This document shows positions 54,742-64,000 of a stretch of DNA of 64,000 nt, piece after piece. Source of the DNA: Prado023 sp963714995. Its GTDB lineage: Bacteria > Actinomycetota > Actinomycetes > S36-B12 > CAIYMF01. Below the pieces are notes generated by a model. The model was not told the origin of the DNA, ran no database searches, and saw only the letters and a program-made list of their open reading frames with translations. A program made the translations under genes and the position numbers. Every line of letters begins with the position of its first letter. Position 1 is the first letter of the stretch. The DNA lies in assembly GCA_963714995.1 (NCBI GenBank), contig CAVQQP010000017.1, positions 372,001 through 436,000 on the forward strand, written 5' to 3'.

Positions 54742-57700
54742 GGCTCATCTCCTCCATCACGGCCTCGATCGGGTCCCGGCCCTCGGCACGGGCCTTGTCC
54801 TGGATGTCGAGGATCTTGCGGTAGTCGGTGGGCATGATCTTGCTGAATCGCCCCAGCCCCGCGGTGCCCTGGTCCAGCAGCGCACCGGCGATGGCCGAGC
54901 CGGTCTCCTCGACATGACGGCGCAGGATGGCGGTCAGCCAGTCCTGGTCGTCGGGGCCGAGCGGCTCGAGGGCCACCATGTCGAGGTTCACCCGCTGCGG
55001 GGCGAGGTCCAGGACGTAGGCCACGCCCCCGGACATGCCGGCCGCGAAGTTGCGCCCGGTGTGCCCGAGGACCACGACCCGTCCCCCGGTCATGTACTCG
55101 CAGCCATGGTCGCCCACCCCCTCGACCACCAGCGTGGCCCCGGAGTTGCGGACCGCGAAGCGCTCACCGACCCGGCCGCGCAGGAACACCTCACCGGACG
55201 TGGCCCCGTATCCGATGACGTTGCCGGCGATGATCTGCTCCTCGGCGGCGAACGGCGCCGAGCGGTCGGGCCGCACGATCACGCGACCACCCGACAGGCC
55301 CTTGGCGACGTAGTCGTTGGCATCGCCCTCGAGGCGCAGCGTGACCCCCGCGGGCAGGAACGCCCCGAAGGACTGCCCTGCCGAGCCGGTGAACGTCAGG
55401 TCGATGGTGCCGTCGGGAAGGCCCGCACCGCCGTGGCGGCGGGTCACCTCGGCCCCGAGCATCGTGCCGACGGTGCGGTTCACGTTGCGGATCGCCAGCT
55501 GCGCCCGCACCGGCTCACCGGACTCCAGGGCCGGTGCGCACAGCGCGATCAGCTGCTTGTCCAGCGCCTTGTCCAGGCCGTGGTCCTGGGCGACCGACTG
55601 GTGCAGCGAGGCTCCCGGCTCGACCTCCGGGGACGCCAGGATCGGCGCGAGGTCCAGGCCGGAGGCCTTCCAGTGGGTGACCGCGGCCCGGGTGTCGAGC
55701 ATCTCGACGTGCCCGATCGCCTCCTCGAGGCTGCGGAAGCCCAGCTGGGCCAGGTACTCGCGCACCTCCTGCGCGACGAACTCGAAGAAGTTCACGACGA
55801 ACTCCGGCTTGCCCGCGAACCGCGCGCGGAGCTCGGGGTTCTGGGTGGCAACCCCCACCGGACAGGTGTCCAGGTGGCAGACGCGCATCATCACGCAGCC
55901 CATGACCACCAGGGGCGCGGTGGCGAACCCGAACTCCTCGGCCCCGAGCAGCGCCGCGATGACCACGTCCCGGCCGGTCTTGAGCTGGCCGTCGGTCTGC
56001 AGCACGACCCGGTCGCGCAGCCGGTTGAGCAGCAGGGTCTGCTGGGTCTCGGCCAGGCCGAGCTCCCAGGGGCCGCCTGCGTGCTTGAGCGACGTGAGCG
56101 GGGAGGCCCCGGTGCCGCCGTCGTGCCCGGAGATCAGGATCACGTCGGCGTGCGCCTTGGCCACCCCCGCCGCCACGGTGCCGACCCCGACCTCGGCCAC
56201 GAGCTTGACGTGGATGCGCGCCGCGTCGTTGGCGTTCTTCAGGTCGTGGATGAGCTGGGCGAGGTCCTCGATCGAGTAGATGTCGTGGTGCGGGGGCGGG
56301 CTGATCAGGCCGACACCGGGCGTCGAGTGCCGCGTCTTGGCGACCCACGGGTAGACCTTGTGCGGGGGCAGCTGGCCGCCCTCACCGGGCTTGGCCCCCT
56401 GGGCCATCTTGATCTGGATGTCATCGGCGTTGACCAGGTACTCGCTGGTGACGCCGAAGCGCCCGGAGGCGACCTGCTTGATGGCCGAGCGCGCGGAGTC
56501 CCCGTTGGCCCGGGGGATGTAGCGCTCCGGATCCTCGCCGCCCTCGCCGGTGTTGGACTTCGCGCCCAGCCGGTTCATCGCCACGGCCAGGGTCTCGTGG
56601 GCCTCCTGGCTGATCGAGCCGTAGCTCATCGCCCCGGTGGAGAAGCGCTTCACGATCTCGCTGACCGGCTCGACCTCGTCCAGCGGGACGGGCGGACGGG
56701 CCCCCTCGGCGAACCGGAACAGCCCGCGCAGGGTCATCAGCCGCTCGGACTGGTCGTCCACGCGCGCGGTGTACTGGCGGAAGACGTCCATCCGGCCGGT
56801 GCGCGTGGAGTGCTGCAGCCGGAACACGGTCTCCGGGTCGAACAGGTGCGGCTCACCCTCACGGCGCCACTGGTACTCGCCCCCGACGGCCAGCGTGCGG
56901 TGCGACGGGGTGACGCCGTTGGCGGGGTACGCCTGGGCGTGGCGACGGGCCACCTCCTCGGCGATCGTGGTCAGGCCCACGCCGCCCAGGCGTGACGTCG
57001 TGCCGGTGAAGTACTGGTCGACCAGCGAGTGGCTCAGGCCGATGGCCTCGAAGATCTGGGCGCCGCGGTAGGAGGCCACCGTGGAGACGCCCATCTTGCT
57101 CATGACCTTCAGCACGCCCTTGCCCAGGGCCTTCACCAGGTTGCGCACGGCCTTCTCCGGCGTGATCCCGGTGATGACCCCGCGCCGGGCCATGTCCTCG
57201 ACCGACTCCATGGCCAGGTAGGGGTTCACGGCTGCGGCGCCGTAGCCGATCAGCAGGGCCACGTGGTGGACCTCGCGCACGTCGCCGGCCTCCACGAGCA
57301 GGGAGACCTGGGTGCGGGTCTTGCGCCGCACGAGGTGGTGGTGCACCGCCGAGCACAGCAGCAGCGACGGGATGGGGGCACGGTCCGGGTCGGAGTCGCG
57401 GTCGGACAGGACGATGAAGCGCTTGCCCCCGGCGATGTGCCGGTCGACCTCGGCGCAGATCTCGCCGAGCCGCTTGCGCAGGCCGGGACCCCCGTCCGCG
57501 ACCCGGTACAGGCCGGTGACCCGCACTCCGGAGAAGCCCGGCGCGTCGCCGTCGGCGTTGATCTGGCCGAGCTTGGCCAGCTCGTCGTTGTCGATCACCG
57601 GGAACGGCAGCAGGACCTGGCGGCAGTGGCCGGGGTCCGCCTCCAGGAGGTTGCCCTCGGGGCCGATGTGACTGCCCAGCGAGGTGACGATCTCCTCACG

Positions 57701-59272
57701 GATCGCGTCCAGGGGCGGGTTGGTCACCTGGGCGAAGAGCTGGACGAAGTAGTCGAAGAGCAGTCGTGGCCGGTCGGACAGCACGGCGATCGGGGTGTCG
57801 GTGCCCATCGAGCCCAGCGCCTCCAGGCCGTTGCGCGCCATGGGGGTGAGCAGGATGCGCAGCTCCTCCTCGGTGTAGCCGAACGTCTGCTGGCGGCGGG
57901 CCACCGACTTCGACGTGTGCACCACGTGCTCACGCTCGGGGAGCTCCTCGAGGTGCACGATGCCGGCGCGCAGCCAGTCGGCGTAGGGCGCCTGGGCGGC
58001 GAGCTCGGACTTGATCTCGTCGTCCTCGATGATCCGCCCCGCCACGGTGTCCACCAGGAACATCCGGCCCGGCTGCAGCCTGCCCTTGCGCACCACCGTG
58101 GCCGGGTCGATCTCGAGCACCCCGGCCTCGGAGCCGAGCACCACCAGGCCCTCGTCGGTGACCCAGAACCGTCCGGGACGCAGCCCGTTGCGGTCCAGCA
58201 CCGCGCCGATGACCGACCCGTCGGTGAAGCTCACGTTGGCCGGCCCGTCCCACGGCTCCATCAGGTTGGCGTGGAACTGGTAGAACGCCCGTCGCGCCGG
58301 GTCCATCTCGTCGTGGTTCTCCCACGCCTCGGGGATCATCATGAGGATCGAGTGCGGCAGGCTGCGGCCGCCCATGTGCAGCAGCTCGACGACCTCGTCG
58401 AAGGTCGCCGAGTCGCTGGCACCCTCCGTGCAGATCGGCAGGATCCGGCGGATGTCCCCGGGGATCAGGTCGGAGTTCAGCTGCGCCTCGCGGGCCTGCA
58501 TCCAGTTGCGGTTGCCGCGCACCGTGTTGATCTCGCCGTTGTGCGCGATGAGCCGGTACGGGTGGGCCAGGCTCCAGCTGGGGAAGGTGTTGGTCGAGAA
58601 CCGCGAGTGCACCAGCGCCAGCGTGCTGGCGATCCGCGGGTCGGACAGGTCGCCGAAGAACGGCTCGAGCTGCCCGGTGGTGAGCATGCCCTTGTAGACC
58701 AGGGTCCGGCTGGACAGGCTGGCGAAGTAGACCTCGGCCTCACGCTCGGCCCGCTTGCGCAGGCAGAACGCCATGCGCTCGAGGACCATCTGGTCGGTCA
58801 CCCGGTGCCGAGCGGTGACGAACAGCTGGCGGAACGTCGGCATCGTGCCCCGCGCCGTGACCCCCACGAGGTCGGCGGCCACCGGCACCTCGCGCCAGCC
58901 CAGGACGACGAGGTCCTCCTCCTCGGCGATCCGCTCGATCGCCGCCATGGCGTGGCGCTCAGCCGCGACGTCGGCGGGCAGGAAGGCCAGTCCGACCGCG
59001 TAGGCACCTGCCGCCGGAAGCTCGAAGTCGACCACCGCACGCAGGAACGCGTCCGGGACCTGGAACAGGATGCCGGCCCCGTCACCGCTGTCCGGCTCCG
59101 CGCCGGAGGCCCCGCGATGGTCGAGGTTGCGCAGGGCGGTGAGCGCCTTGACGACGATGTCGTTGCTGGGAACCCCGGTCATGGTGGCCACGAAGGCCAC
59201 GCCGCAGGCGTCCCGCTCGAAGGCAGGGTCGTACAGGCCGGTGGCGGCGGGCACGGCGGAGAACAGCGTCAT
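54734..59272 (-). CDS. gltB: glutamate synthase large subunit
   Basis: Glutamine + 2-oxoglutarate to two glutamates. 1512 aa. Order: class II amidotransferase domain whose nucleophile Cys23 (ERDACGVAFV) becomes the N-terminus after removal of 22 residues; central domain; FMN synthase domain; a [3Fe-4S] cluster with Cys1126, Cys1132, Cys1137 in CVMMRVCHLDTCPVG; and a C-terminal beta-helix domain. ATG 59272 has GAGGAG upstream. A TATTCT box at 59382-59377 would give a ~100-nt leader, but no known riboregulator was recognised there. Confidence 0.97.
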   Translation of the reverse strand: MTLFSAVPAATGLYDPAFERDACGVAFVATMTGVPSNDIVVKALTALRNLDHRGASGAEPDSGDGAGILFQVPDAFLRAVVDFELPAAGAYAVGLAFLPADVAAERHAMAAIERIAEEEDLVVLGWREVPVAADLVGVTARGTMPTFRQLFVTARHRVTDQMVLERMAFCLRKRAEREAEVYFASLSSRTLVYKGMLTTGQLEPFFGDLSDPRIASTLALVHSRFSTNTFPSWSLAHPYRLIAHNGEINTVRGNRNWMQAREAQLNSDLIPGDIRRILPICTEGASDSATFDEVVELLHMGGRSLPHSILMMIPEAWENHDEMDPARRAFYQFHANLMEPWDGPANVSFTDGSVIGAVLDRNGLRPGRFWVTDEGLVVLGSEAGVLEIDPATVVRKGRLQPGRMFLVDTVAGRIIEDDEIKSELAAQAPYADWLRAGIVHLEELPEREHVVHTSKSVARRQQTFGYTEEELRILLTPMARNGLEALGSMGTDTPIAVLSDRPRLLFDYFVQLFAQVTNPPLDAIREEIVTSLGSHIGPEGNLLEADPGHCRQVLLPFPVIDNDELAKLGQINADGDAPGFSGVRVTGLYRVADGGPGLRKRLGEICAEVDRHIAGGKRFIVLSDRDSDPDRAPIPSLLLCSAVHHHLVRRKTRTQVSLLVEAGDVREVHHVALLIGYGAAAVNPYLAMESVEDMARRGVITGITPEKAVRNLVKALGKGVLKVMSKMGVSTVASYRGAQIFEAIGLSHSLVDQYFTGTTSRLGGVGLTTIAEEVARRHAQAYPANGVTPSHRTLAVGGEYQWRREGEPHLFDPETVFRLQHSTRTGRMDVFRQYTARVDDQSERLMTLRGLFRFAEGARPPVPLDEVEPVSEIVKRFSTGAMSYGSISQEAHETLAVAMNRLGAKSNTGEGGEDPERYIPRANGDSARSAIKQVASGRFGVTSEYLVNADDIQIKMAQGAKPGEGGQLPPHKVYPWVAKTRHSTPGVGLISPPPHHDIYSIEDLAQLIHDLKNANDAARIHVKLVAEVGVGTVAAGVAKAHADVILISGHDGGTGASPLTSLKHAGGPWELGLAETQQTLLLNRLRDRVVLQTDGQLKTGRDVVIAALLGAEEFGFATAPLVVMGCVMMRVCHLDTCPVGVATQNPELRARFAGKPEFVVNFFEFVAQEVREYLAQLGFRSLEEAIGHVEMLDTRAAVTHWKASGLDLAPILASPEVEPGASLHQSVAQDHGLDKALDKQLIALCAPALESGEPVRAQLAIRNVNRTVGTMLGAEVTRRHGGAGLPDGTIDLTFTGSAGQSFGAFLPAGVTLRLEGDANDYVAKGLSGGRVIVRPDRSAPFAAEEQIIAGNVIGYGATSGEVFLRGRVGERFAVRNSGATLVVEGVGDHGCEYMTGGRVVVLGHTGRNFAAGMSGGVAYVLDLAPQRVNLDMVALEPLGPDDQDWLTAILRRHVEETGSAIAGALLDQGTAGLGRFSKIMPTDYRKILDIQDKARAEGRDPIEAVMEEMSRG

Positions 59273-59435
59273 GTCGGCTCCTCAACGTCGTCACCGGCCG
59301 GCTCCAGCAGGCCGCGACGACGCGGTTGGTGCGGGAGTTGAGGTCGGCGGGACGTCGTTGGCCCACCTGAGCCAGAAGAATAGGGCATGACGGCCGAGGG
59401 TGTGCCTCGCGGGGATCGCCGATACCCTCATGGGC

Positions 59436-60608
59436 ATGGTCCGCATCCTGCTGCCAGCGCTCATCGTCGCCAACGCTGCCGCGGTCACCGCCGCGGCGGT
59501 GACCCTCGCACCTGCCCGGACCGCGGACTCCCTGGGCAGCGCGGTCGGGACGGTGCAGGTGTCCCGGATCCCCATCGCCGACGCGGTCGTGCGGGACTCC
59601 GGCGGGGGCACCCGTGGACCCTCGTCCGCGGCACTGCGTGACGGGCGCGTCCTGCTGGGCGGTGGCGCTGATGGCCGCTCGCTCCTGGTGCTCGACCCCG
59701 CAACCGGGAGCATGCAGCAGGTCGGCACGGTCATCCGGCCCGACCAGCGCCTCGACGATGCCCGGTTCGCCCCGACCGACATCGAGGTCATGTCCACCAC
59801 GACCACGCGGATCCGGCTGTTCGTGTCGTTCCCGGAGTACGTGGCCGCCCGGAAGTGCGTGCGGCTCGCCGTGAACCGCGTCGACATCTCGGCCGGGGCC
59901 CAGCCGCGCATCCTGAGCACCACCAGGGTGTTCCGCTCGCAGCCCTGCGTCCCGCCGGCGGCGATCCAGCACGCGTCCGGGAAGCTGGTGCGCATCTCCG
60001 CCGCACGGGCCTACGTCACCCTGGGCGACCTGGGATACCCCAAGATCGACAACCGCAGGGCCCGTGGGCAGCTCGGCTCCGTCCTGCAGATCGAGAAGGG
60101 GAAGAAGGCGGTCCGGATCAGCCAGGGGCACCGCAACGGCCAGGGCCTCACCCGGGACCGCCTCGGCCGGCTCTGGGAGACCGAGCACGGCCCGCGCGGC
60201 GGCGACGAGCTGAACCTGATCCGTCGGGACCGGGACTACGGCTGGCCGTTCGTGACGCTGGGCGAGCCCTACGGGACCAGCGACTACGTGATGCCCCGGC
60301 GCACCGGGACGCATGCGGGCTACACGAGGCCGAAGACCTCCTGGGTGCCCAGCGTGGCCACCTCGGAGCTGGTGCAGGTTCCCCGGTCCTGGGCGGGCTG
60401 GACCACGTCCGTCGGCGGCGACCTGCTCATGGGCACCCTGAAGGACCAGGCGTTCTGGCGCATCCGGGTGGACCGCACCGGTCGCGTCACGCAGCGCGAG
60501 CGCCTCGAGGTGGGCCACCGCATCCGGGACGTGGACGTGCGCGCCGACGGCTCAGTGGCGGCGACCACCGATGACGGAACCCTGCTCATCCTCACCCGGG
60601 CCGGCTGA
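59436..60608 (+). CDS. exported PQQ-type sugar dehydrogenase (GSDH domain)
   Basis: ~390-aa secreted beta-propeller of the glucose/sorbosone dehydrogenase family, expected to oxidise an aldose or similar with PQQ outside the cytoplasm. Seen: signal peptide MVRILLPALIVANAAAVTAA, then QGHRNGQGLTRDRLGRLWETEHGPRGGDELNLI, the hallmark GSDH block, and a final DVDVRADGSVAATTDDGTLLILTRAG. Whether it binds PQQ or is a degenerate propeller is open. ATG 59436 is chosen because TACCCT ends exactly 7 nt before it. The last 57 bp overlap the convergent acyltransferase gene. Confidence 0.82.
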   Translation: MVRILLPALIVANAAAVTAAAVTLAPARTADSLGSAVGTVQVSRIPIADAVVRDSGGGTRGPSSAALRDGRVLLGGGADGRSLLVLDPATGSMQQVGTVIRPDQRLDDARFAPTDIEVMSTTTTRIRLFVSFPEYVAARKCVRLAVNRVDISAGAQPRILSTTRVFRSQPCVPPAAIQHASGKLVRISAARAYVTLGDLGYPKIDNRRARGQLGSVLQIEKGKKAVRISQGHRNGQGLTRDRLGRLWETEHGPRGGDELNLIRRDRDYGWPFVTLGEPYGTSDYVMPRRTGTHAGYTRPKTSWVPSVATSELVQVPRSWAGWTTSVGGDLLMGTLKDQAFWRIRVDRTGRVTQRERLEVGHRIRDVDVRADGSVAATTDDGTLLILTRAG

Positions 60609-61919
60609 GCCGGGCGCGGCACCCTGCTCGGGAGCCACCCGGCGCAGCGCCCAGAACAGCGCTGCCGCGCCGACCAGCGTCACCAGGCCCAGGGCTGGGG
60701 AGGCGGTGACGGGCCCCAGGGACTGCCCCTGCCCGAACGGCTCCGTGGCCGAGGAGCCCGCGAGCCCGAGGAACCCGACGCACACCAGCACCACCCCGGT
60801 GACGGCCGCTGCCGCCGTGGCCCTCCCGGGCCGGATCCGCGACGGCGCAGCCACCCGCTCGACGGGTCCCACCAGGGCCACGATCCCGGCAAGGACGACG
60901 CCGGGCAGGACCAGCCACAGCAGTCGGGCCACCCACCAGGCGGGAGTGCCGGGCTGTGGGTCGGGGTAGCCCAGGGGCAGGACCAGCCGCGCCGCAATCG
61001 TGAGGGCGGCCTGGTGCCACAGGTACAGGCTCACCACGCTGAGGTTCACCACCACGACAGCCACCCACACCCGCGGGCGCTCCAGCCACCGGGTCAACGG
61101 AGCGCGCAGGAGCACCGCGATCCCGATCTGCGCGATGCCCAGGGTGGCGATGGCCAGGGTCGGTGGATGCATGTTGCCGACAGGCCCGTCGGTCACGCCC
61201 ACCATGGTGGCCGAGTACGGGCCGACGGCCACCAGCACGCCCGTCGCGCCCAGGCCCCCGACCGCCATCATCAGCGCCACCCGTCGGTCCAGTCGACCGT
61301 CTGCGTAGAGGAACCCCACCTGGTGCATCAGGACCCACACGAGCAGCACGTTGAGGTAGCCGGAGGCCGACACCCCCAGGGCGAACCGCCCCACGTCGAG
61401 CAGGCCGACCCCCACGAGCATGGCGGCGGGCGCCGCCGGGCCGACGCGCCGGTGCAGGGCGAGGGTGAGCGGGGTGAGGGCCACCACGCACAGGTAGGCG
61501 CCCAGGAACCACAGCGGCTGGTAGAGCAGCCCACCCAGGGCCCGCACCCCGACGCCGCCGGCCCGGTCGACAAGCAGCCCGGCCACAGCCACCACCGCCA
61601 CGTAGAGCCCGGCCGGTGCCAGGACCCGGTGGACCCGGCGGTCCACGAACGTGGCGTATCCCTCGCCGCGCCGCCGCGTCCCCTCCCAGCTGCGCCGATT
61701 GGCATAGCCCCCGACGAAGAAGAACAGCGGGATGACCACGAAGGCCCAGGTCAGCGGCCACATCGCCGGGACCTCGTGCAGCGAGCTGGTCTCGACCAGC
61801 CGGGGATCGGACCCCGCCACCCAGCGCACGTCGGCGACGAGCCAGTGCCCGACCACCACCGCCACGATGCTGCCACCGCGAAGGAGGTCGATGAAGCGAT
61901 CCCGGGTCCCGGGCTCCAT
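60552..61919 (-). CDS. acyltransferase 3 family membrane protein
   Basis: 455-aa integral membrane O-acyltransferase-like protein (about ten or more transmembrane helices). Seen: RDRFIDLLRGGSIVAVVVGHW with the family His, then PLFFFVGGYANRRSW, LYQPLWFLGAYLCVVALTPL and NLSVVSLYLWHQAALTI. Such proteins acetylate or succinylate sugars, lipids or wall polymers; substrate unknown. ATG 61919 starts the family homology, with TACCGT ending 6 nt upstream. Divergent from the kinase-aminotransferase gene with 98 nt between starts. Confidence 0.87.
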   Translation of the reverse strand: MEPGTRDRFIDLLRGGSIVAVVVGHWLVADVRWVAGSDPRLVETSSLHEVPAMWPLTWAFVVIPLFFFVGGYANRRSWEGTRRRGEGYATFVDRRVHRVLAPAGLYVAVVAVAGLLVDRAGGVGVRALGGLLYQPLWFLGAYLCVVALTPLTLALHRRVGPAAPAAMLVGVGLLDVGRFALGVSASGYLNVLLVWVLMHQVGFLYADGRLDRRVALMMAVGGLGATGVLVAVGPYSATMVGVTDGPVGNMHPPTLAIATLGIAQIGIAVLLRAPLTRWLERPRVWVAVVVVNLSVVSLYLWHQAALTIAARLVLPLGYPDPQPGTPAWWVARLLWLVLPGVVLAGIVALVGPVERVAAPSRIRPGRATAAAAVTGVVLVCVGFLGLAGSSATEPFGQGQSLGPVTASPALGLVTLVGAAALFWALRRVAPEQGAAPGSAGPGEDEQGSVIGGRRH

Positions 61920-62017
61920 GCCTGCACGGTACGCGCATCGCACCCCCAGCAGCAGTGTCCGAGGTCCCGTCCCGGACGCCGCCCGGCGCGCAGGGACCCG
62001 GCGATACCCTTCTGGGC

Positions 62018-64000
62018 GTGAGCATCCTCGAGGAGGCACCCGTCCTCGACCCCGACGAGGCCTGCCGGATCGTCACCGCACTGTGGGGCCTCGCCGCCCC
62101 CCGCGCGCGGGACCTCGGCAGCCATCAGGACCGCAACTTCCTGGTCACCAGCGGGGATGCGCGCCATGTGCTCAAGGTCGCCAACGCCGCGATCCCCGAC
62201 GAGTCCCTGGATGCACAGAACGCCGCGATGCTGGCCCTCGTCGACCTGCCGATCCGGGCGCCCCGACCCGTCCCCTCCCTCCGTGGGGCCCTGCGCGAGG
62301 TGGTGGACCTGGCCGGGACCCCGCACAGCGTCCGCCTGCTCACCTACGTCGACGGGTCGCCGATGACCCACCCCGGATACCTCGCGCCGGTCACCGCACG
62401 GCAGTTCGGCTCCCTGGCGGGCCGGGTCAGCGCCGCCCTGGCCGGCTTCACGCACCCGGGCGCCGACCTGCCCAACCAGTGGGACGTGCGGCGCTCCCCA
62501 CAGGTGGTCGCCGAGCTCGCGGCGGCCCTCGATCCGGATCTGGCCAGCCGGGTGCGGGCCCTCTCGTCGGCGTCCCAGCGCGCCCTGGATCCGGTCGCCG
62601 ACGCGCTGCCCCTGCAGGTCATCCACGCCGATGTCACCGACTTCAACGTCGTCGCCGACCCCGGCCCGGAGGCGCGCCCGGTGCCGGCCGGCATCATCGA
62701 CTTCGGCGACCTCATGCGCACGTGGCGGGCGGCGGAGGCCGCGGTCACGATCTGTGCGCTGCTGGTCAAGGACCGGCGGCACCCGCTGCGGATCGCCGAG
62801 GACGTCCTGGGCGGGTTCCTGGCGGAGCAGCCGCTGACTCCGGTCGAGGTCGCCGCCCTCTGGCCGATGGTCGCTGCCCGGGCCTGCGCCGGCCTGGTCA
62901 GCACGGCCCATCAGATGAGCAGCGAGCCGGACAACGCCTACCTGCACGACAACCTCGCGGTGGACCGCGCGGTGTTCGAGATGGTCGCGGGCCTCCCCCT
63001 GGAGCTCGGCACGCTGGCCATGCGCCGAGCAGCTGGCGACCTCGGCCCCCCCGACCCGGCGCGGCCCGCGCGCACCCGCATCATCGCGGACCTCGGTGCA
63101 GTGACGGCGTTGGACCTGTCGACCACCTCACCCCTGCTCGACGAGGGCGCCTGGGCGGATCCCGCCCGGGTGCTCGCTGCCATTCCCACGGCCCTCGGCA
63201 CCTCCCGGGGCCCGCACACCGCGGTGGTCGGCTACGGCCAGGCACATCTGCACCACAGCCGCGCGAACAGCCTGCAGGAGCAGGCCACGATCCACATCGG
63301 CGTCGACGTCCTGCTCCCCCGGGGCAGCCAGGTGCTCGCCCCCTGGCCCGGTCACCTGGCCGCCAGTGACCCGTGGGTGACCCGGTTGGTCGGCACCGAG
63401 GGCTGGGACCTGCTGCTCTTCGGGGCCGAGCCGCTGCGGGCCCCGGGCTCCGAGGTCACCCCGGGCACGCCCATCGCGGCGATCACCACCTCGCGCGACC
63501 CAGCCCTGCCCGACCATGTGCACGTCCAGGTGGTCCCGACCGGGATCGCCGCCCCGCCGACCCACTGCCCGCCCTCGCAGGCCGAGCTCTGGGCCCATCT
63601 GTGCCCGGATCCCAGCGAGCTCATCGGGCTGCCCCCGCGCGATCCGCAGCCCGGGCCCCAGGACCTCCTGCGCCGGCGCGAGGCCGCCCTGGCCTCGGTG
63701 CAGAAGCACTACTGGGCCGACCCCCCACGGATCGAGCGCGGGTGGCGGCACCACCTCGCGGACGTGTCGGGTCGGGTGTACCTCGACGGGATCAACAACG
63801 TCGCGGTCCTGGGCCACAGCCACCCGGCCGTCGCCGATGCCGTCGCCCGCGCCCTGCGCACGCTGAACACGAACTCACGATTCCACTACGCCGCCCACGT
63901 CGAGTTCGCCGAGATGCTGCTCGCGACGATGCCCGCCGGCCTGGACCGGGTGTTCCTGCTCTCCAGCGGGTCCGAGGCGGTGGACCTCGCCCTGCGGCTG
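62018..64000 (+). CDS. fused APH kinase - M23 - class III aminotransferase protein (3' end outside window)
   Basis: 661 codons are in the window, open to its last base. Domains: aminoglycoside-phosphotransferase-type kinase (~1-330) with VIHADVTDFNVVAD (His203, Asp205, Asn210) and IIDFGD (Asp228); M23/lysostaphin-like domain (~395-510) with metal ligands His426-x3-Asp430 and His500-x-His502 (DHVHVQ); then the start of a PLP class III aminotransferase (from ~560; GRVYLDGINNVAVLGHSHPAV, SSGSEAVDLALRL). This fusion links hydroxylysine-kinase-like and phospho-lyase (AGXT2L/ETNPPL-like) proteins in bacteria, suggesting phosphorylation of an amino alcohol followed by PLP-dependent phosphate elimination. 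GTG 62018 has TACCCT ending exactly 7 nt before it. Confidence 0.87.
   Translation, partial: MSILEEAPVLDPDEACRIVTALWGLAAPRARDLGSHQDRNFLVTSGDARHVLKVANAAIPDESLDAQNAAMLALVDLPIRAPRPVPSLRGALREVVDLAGTPHSVRLLTYVDGSPMTHPGYLAPVTARQFGSLAGRVSAALAGFTHPGADLPNQWDVRRSPQVVAELAAALDPDLASRVRALSSASQRALDPVADALPLQVIHADVTDFNVVADPGPEARPVPAGIIDFGDLMRTWRAAEAAVTICALLVKDRRHPLRIAEDVLGGFLAEQPLTPVEVAALWPMVAARACAGLVSTAHQMSSEPDNAYLHDNLAVDRAVFEMVAGLPLELGTLAMRRAAGDLGPPDPARPARTRIIADLGAVTALDLSTTSPLLDEGAWADPARVLAAIPTALGTSRGPHTAVVGYGQAHLHHSRANSLQEQATIHIGVDVLLPRGSQVLAPWPGHLAASDPWVTRLVGTEGWDLLLFGAEPLRAPGSEVTPGTPIAAITTSRDPALPDHVHVQVVPTGIAAPPTHCPPSQAELWAHLCPDPSELIGLPPRDPQPGPQDLLRRREAALASVQKHYWADPPRIERGWRHHLADVSGRVYLDGINNVAVLGHSHPAVADAVARALRTLNTNSRFHYAAHVEFAEMLLATMPAGLDRVFLLSSGSEAVDLALRL

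Overview
The window is a gene-dense stretch of a very G+C-rich chromosome (base composition was not computed). It comes from an actinobacterium (Actinomycetota). The marker set is characteristic of that phylum: a fused 2-oxoglutarate decarboxylase/dehydrogenase (Kgd), BldD with its c-di-GMP signature, WhiB1, PdtaS, the actinobacterial integration host factor mIHF, a SigR/RsrA thiol-stress pair, Ni-superoxide dismutase with its maturation protease, and the tiny ribosomal protein bL37. The genus cannot be named from the sequence alone. No rRNA, tRNA, CRISPR array, insertion sequence or prophage was seen.

Layout. 1-6.5 kb: siroheme genes (cobA, cbiX), an S9 oligopeptidase, and a PatB-type C-S lyase divergent from a histone-deacetylase-like amidohydrolase across a very strong palindrome. 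6.5-13.2 kb: DUF6104 and kgd, an MDR oxidoreductase, sodX/sodN and a GNAT. 13.2-18.9 kb: a lipoprotein, an RsbW-like anti-sigma factor with a SigF-type sigma factor, a membrane protein, a lipid kinase, whiB1 and pdtaS. 18.9-26 kb: a SIS protein, a secreted protein, a thioesterase, pilT, bL37, DUF5655, DUF6918, rsrA-sigR and an MFS transporter. 26-48.8 kb: one long minus-strand run. Read 5'->3' it is pyrR-pyrB-pyrC-membrane protein-carA-cellobiose phosphorylase-carB-pyrK-pyrD-pyrF-mihF-gmk-rpoZ-coaBC-metK-GNAT-priA-def-fmt-rsmB, mostly joined by 1-8 nt overlaps. 48.8-61.9 kb: bldD, pyk, a TPR gene, an AAA ATPase, gltD, gltB, a PQQ-type sugar dehydrogenase and an acyltransferase. 62 kb to the end: the N-terminal 661 residues of a kinase-M23-aminotransferase fusion that runs off the window.

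The most notable result is in the pyrimidine operon. A cellobiose phosphorylase gene sits between carA and carB, starting one base after the carA stop. Downstream of it, just before carB, is a second near-identical copy of the PyrR-type RNA hairpin that precedes pyrR, with its own -10 sequence. Both copies contain the PyrR-binding core UCC-N-G-N-GAGG and an outer stem that pairs an anti-Shine-Dalgarno with the AAGGAG ribosome site. The split operon thus appears to carry two separate PyrR-controlled translation switches. The second opens a short leader reading frame that overlaps the carB start.

Other points: two genes (pyrD and the TPR gene) each carry an apparent one-base insertion near their 5' end. 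coaBC appears to begin at a CTG. A series of genes show a TANNNT (or CANNNT) -10 box seven bases before the start codon, which implies leaderless transcripts.
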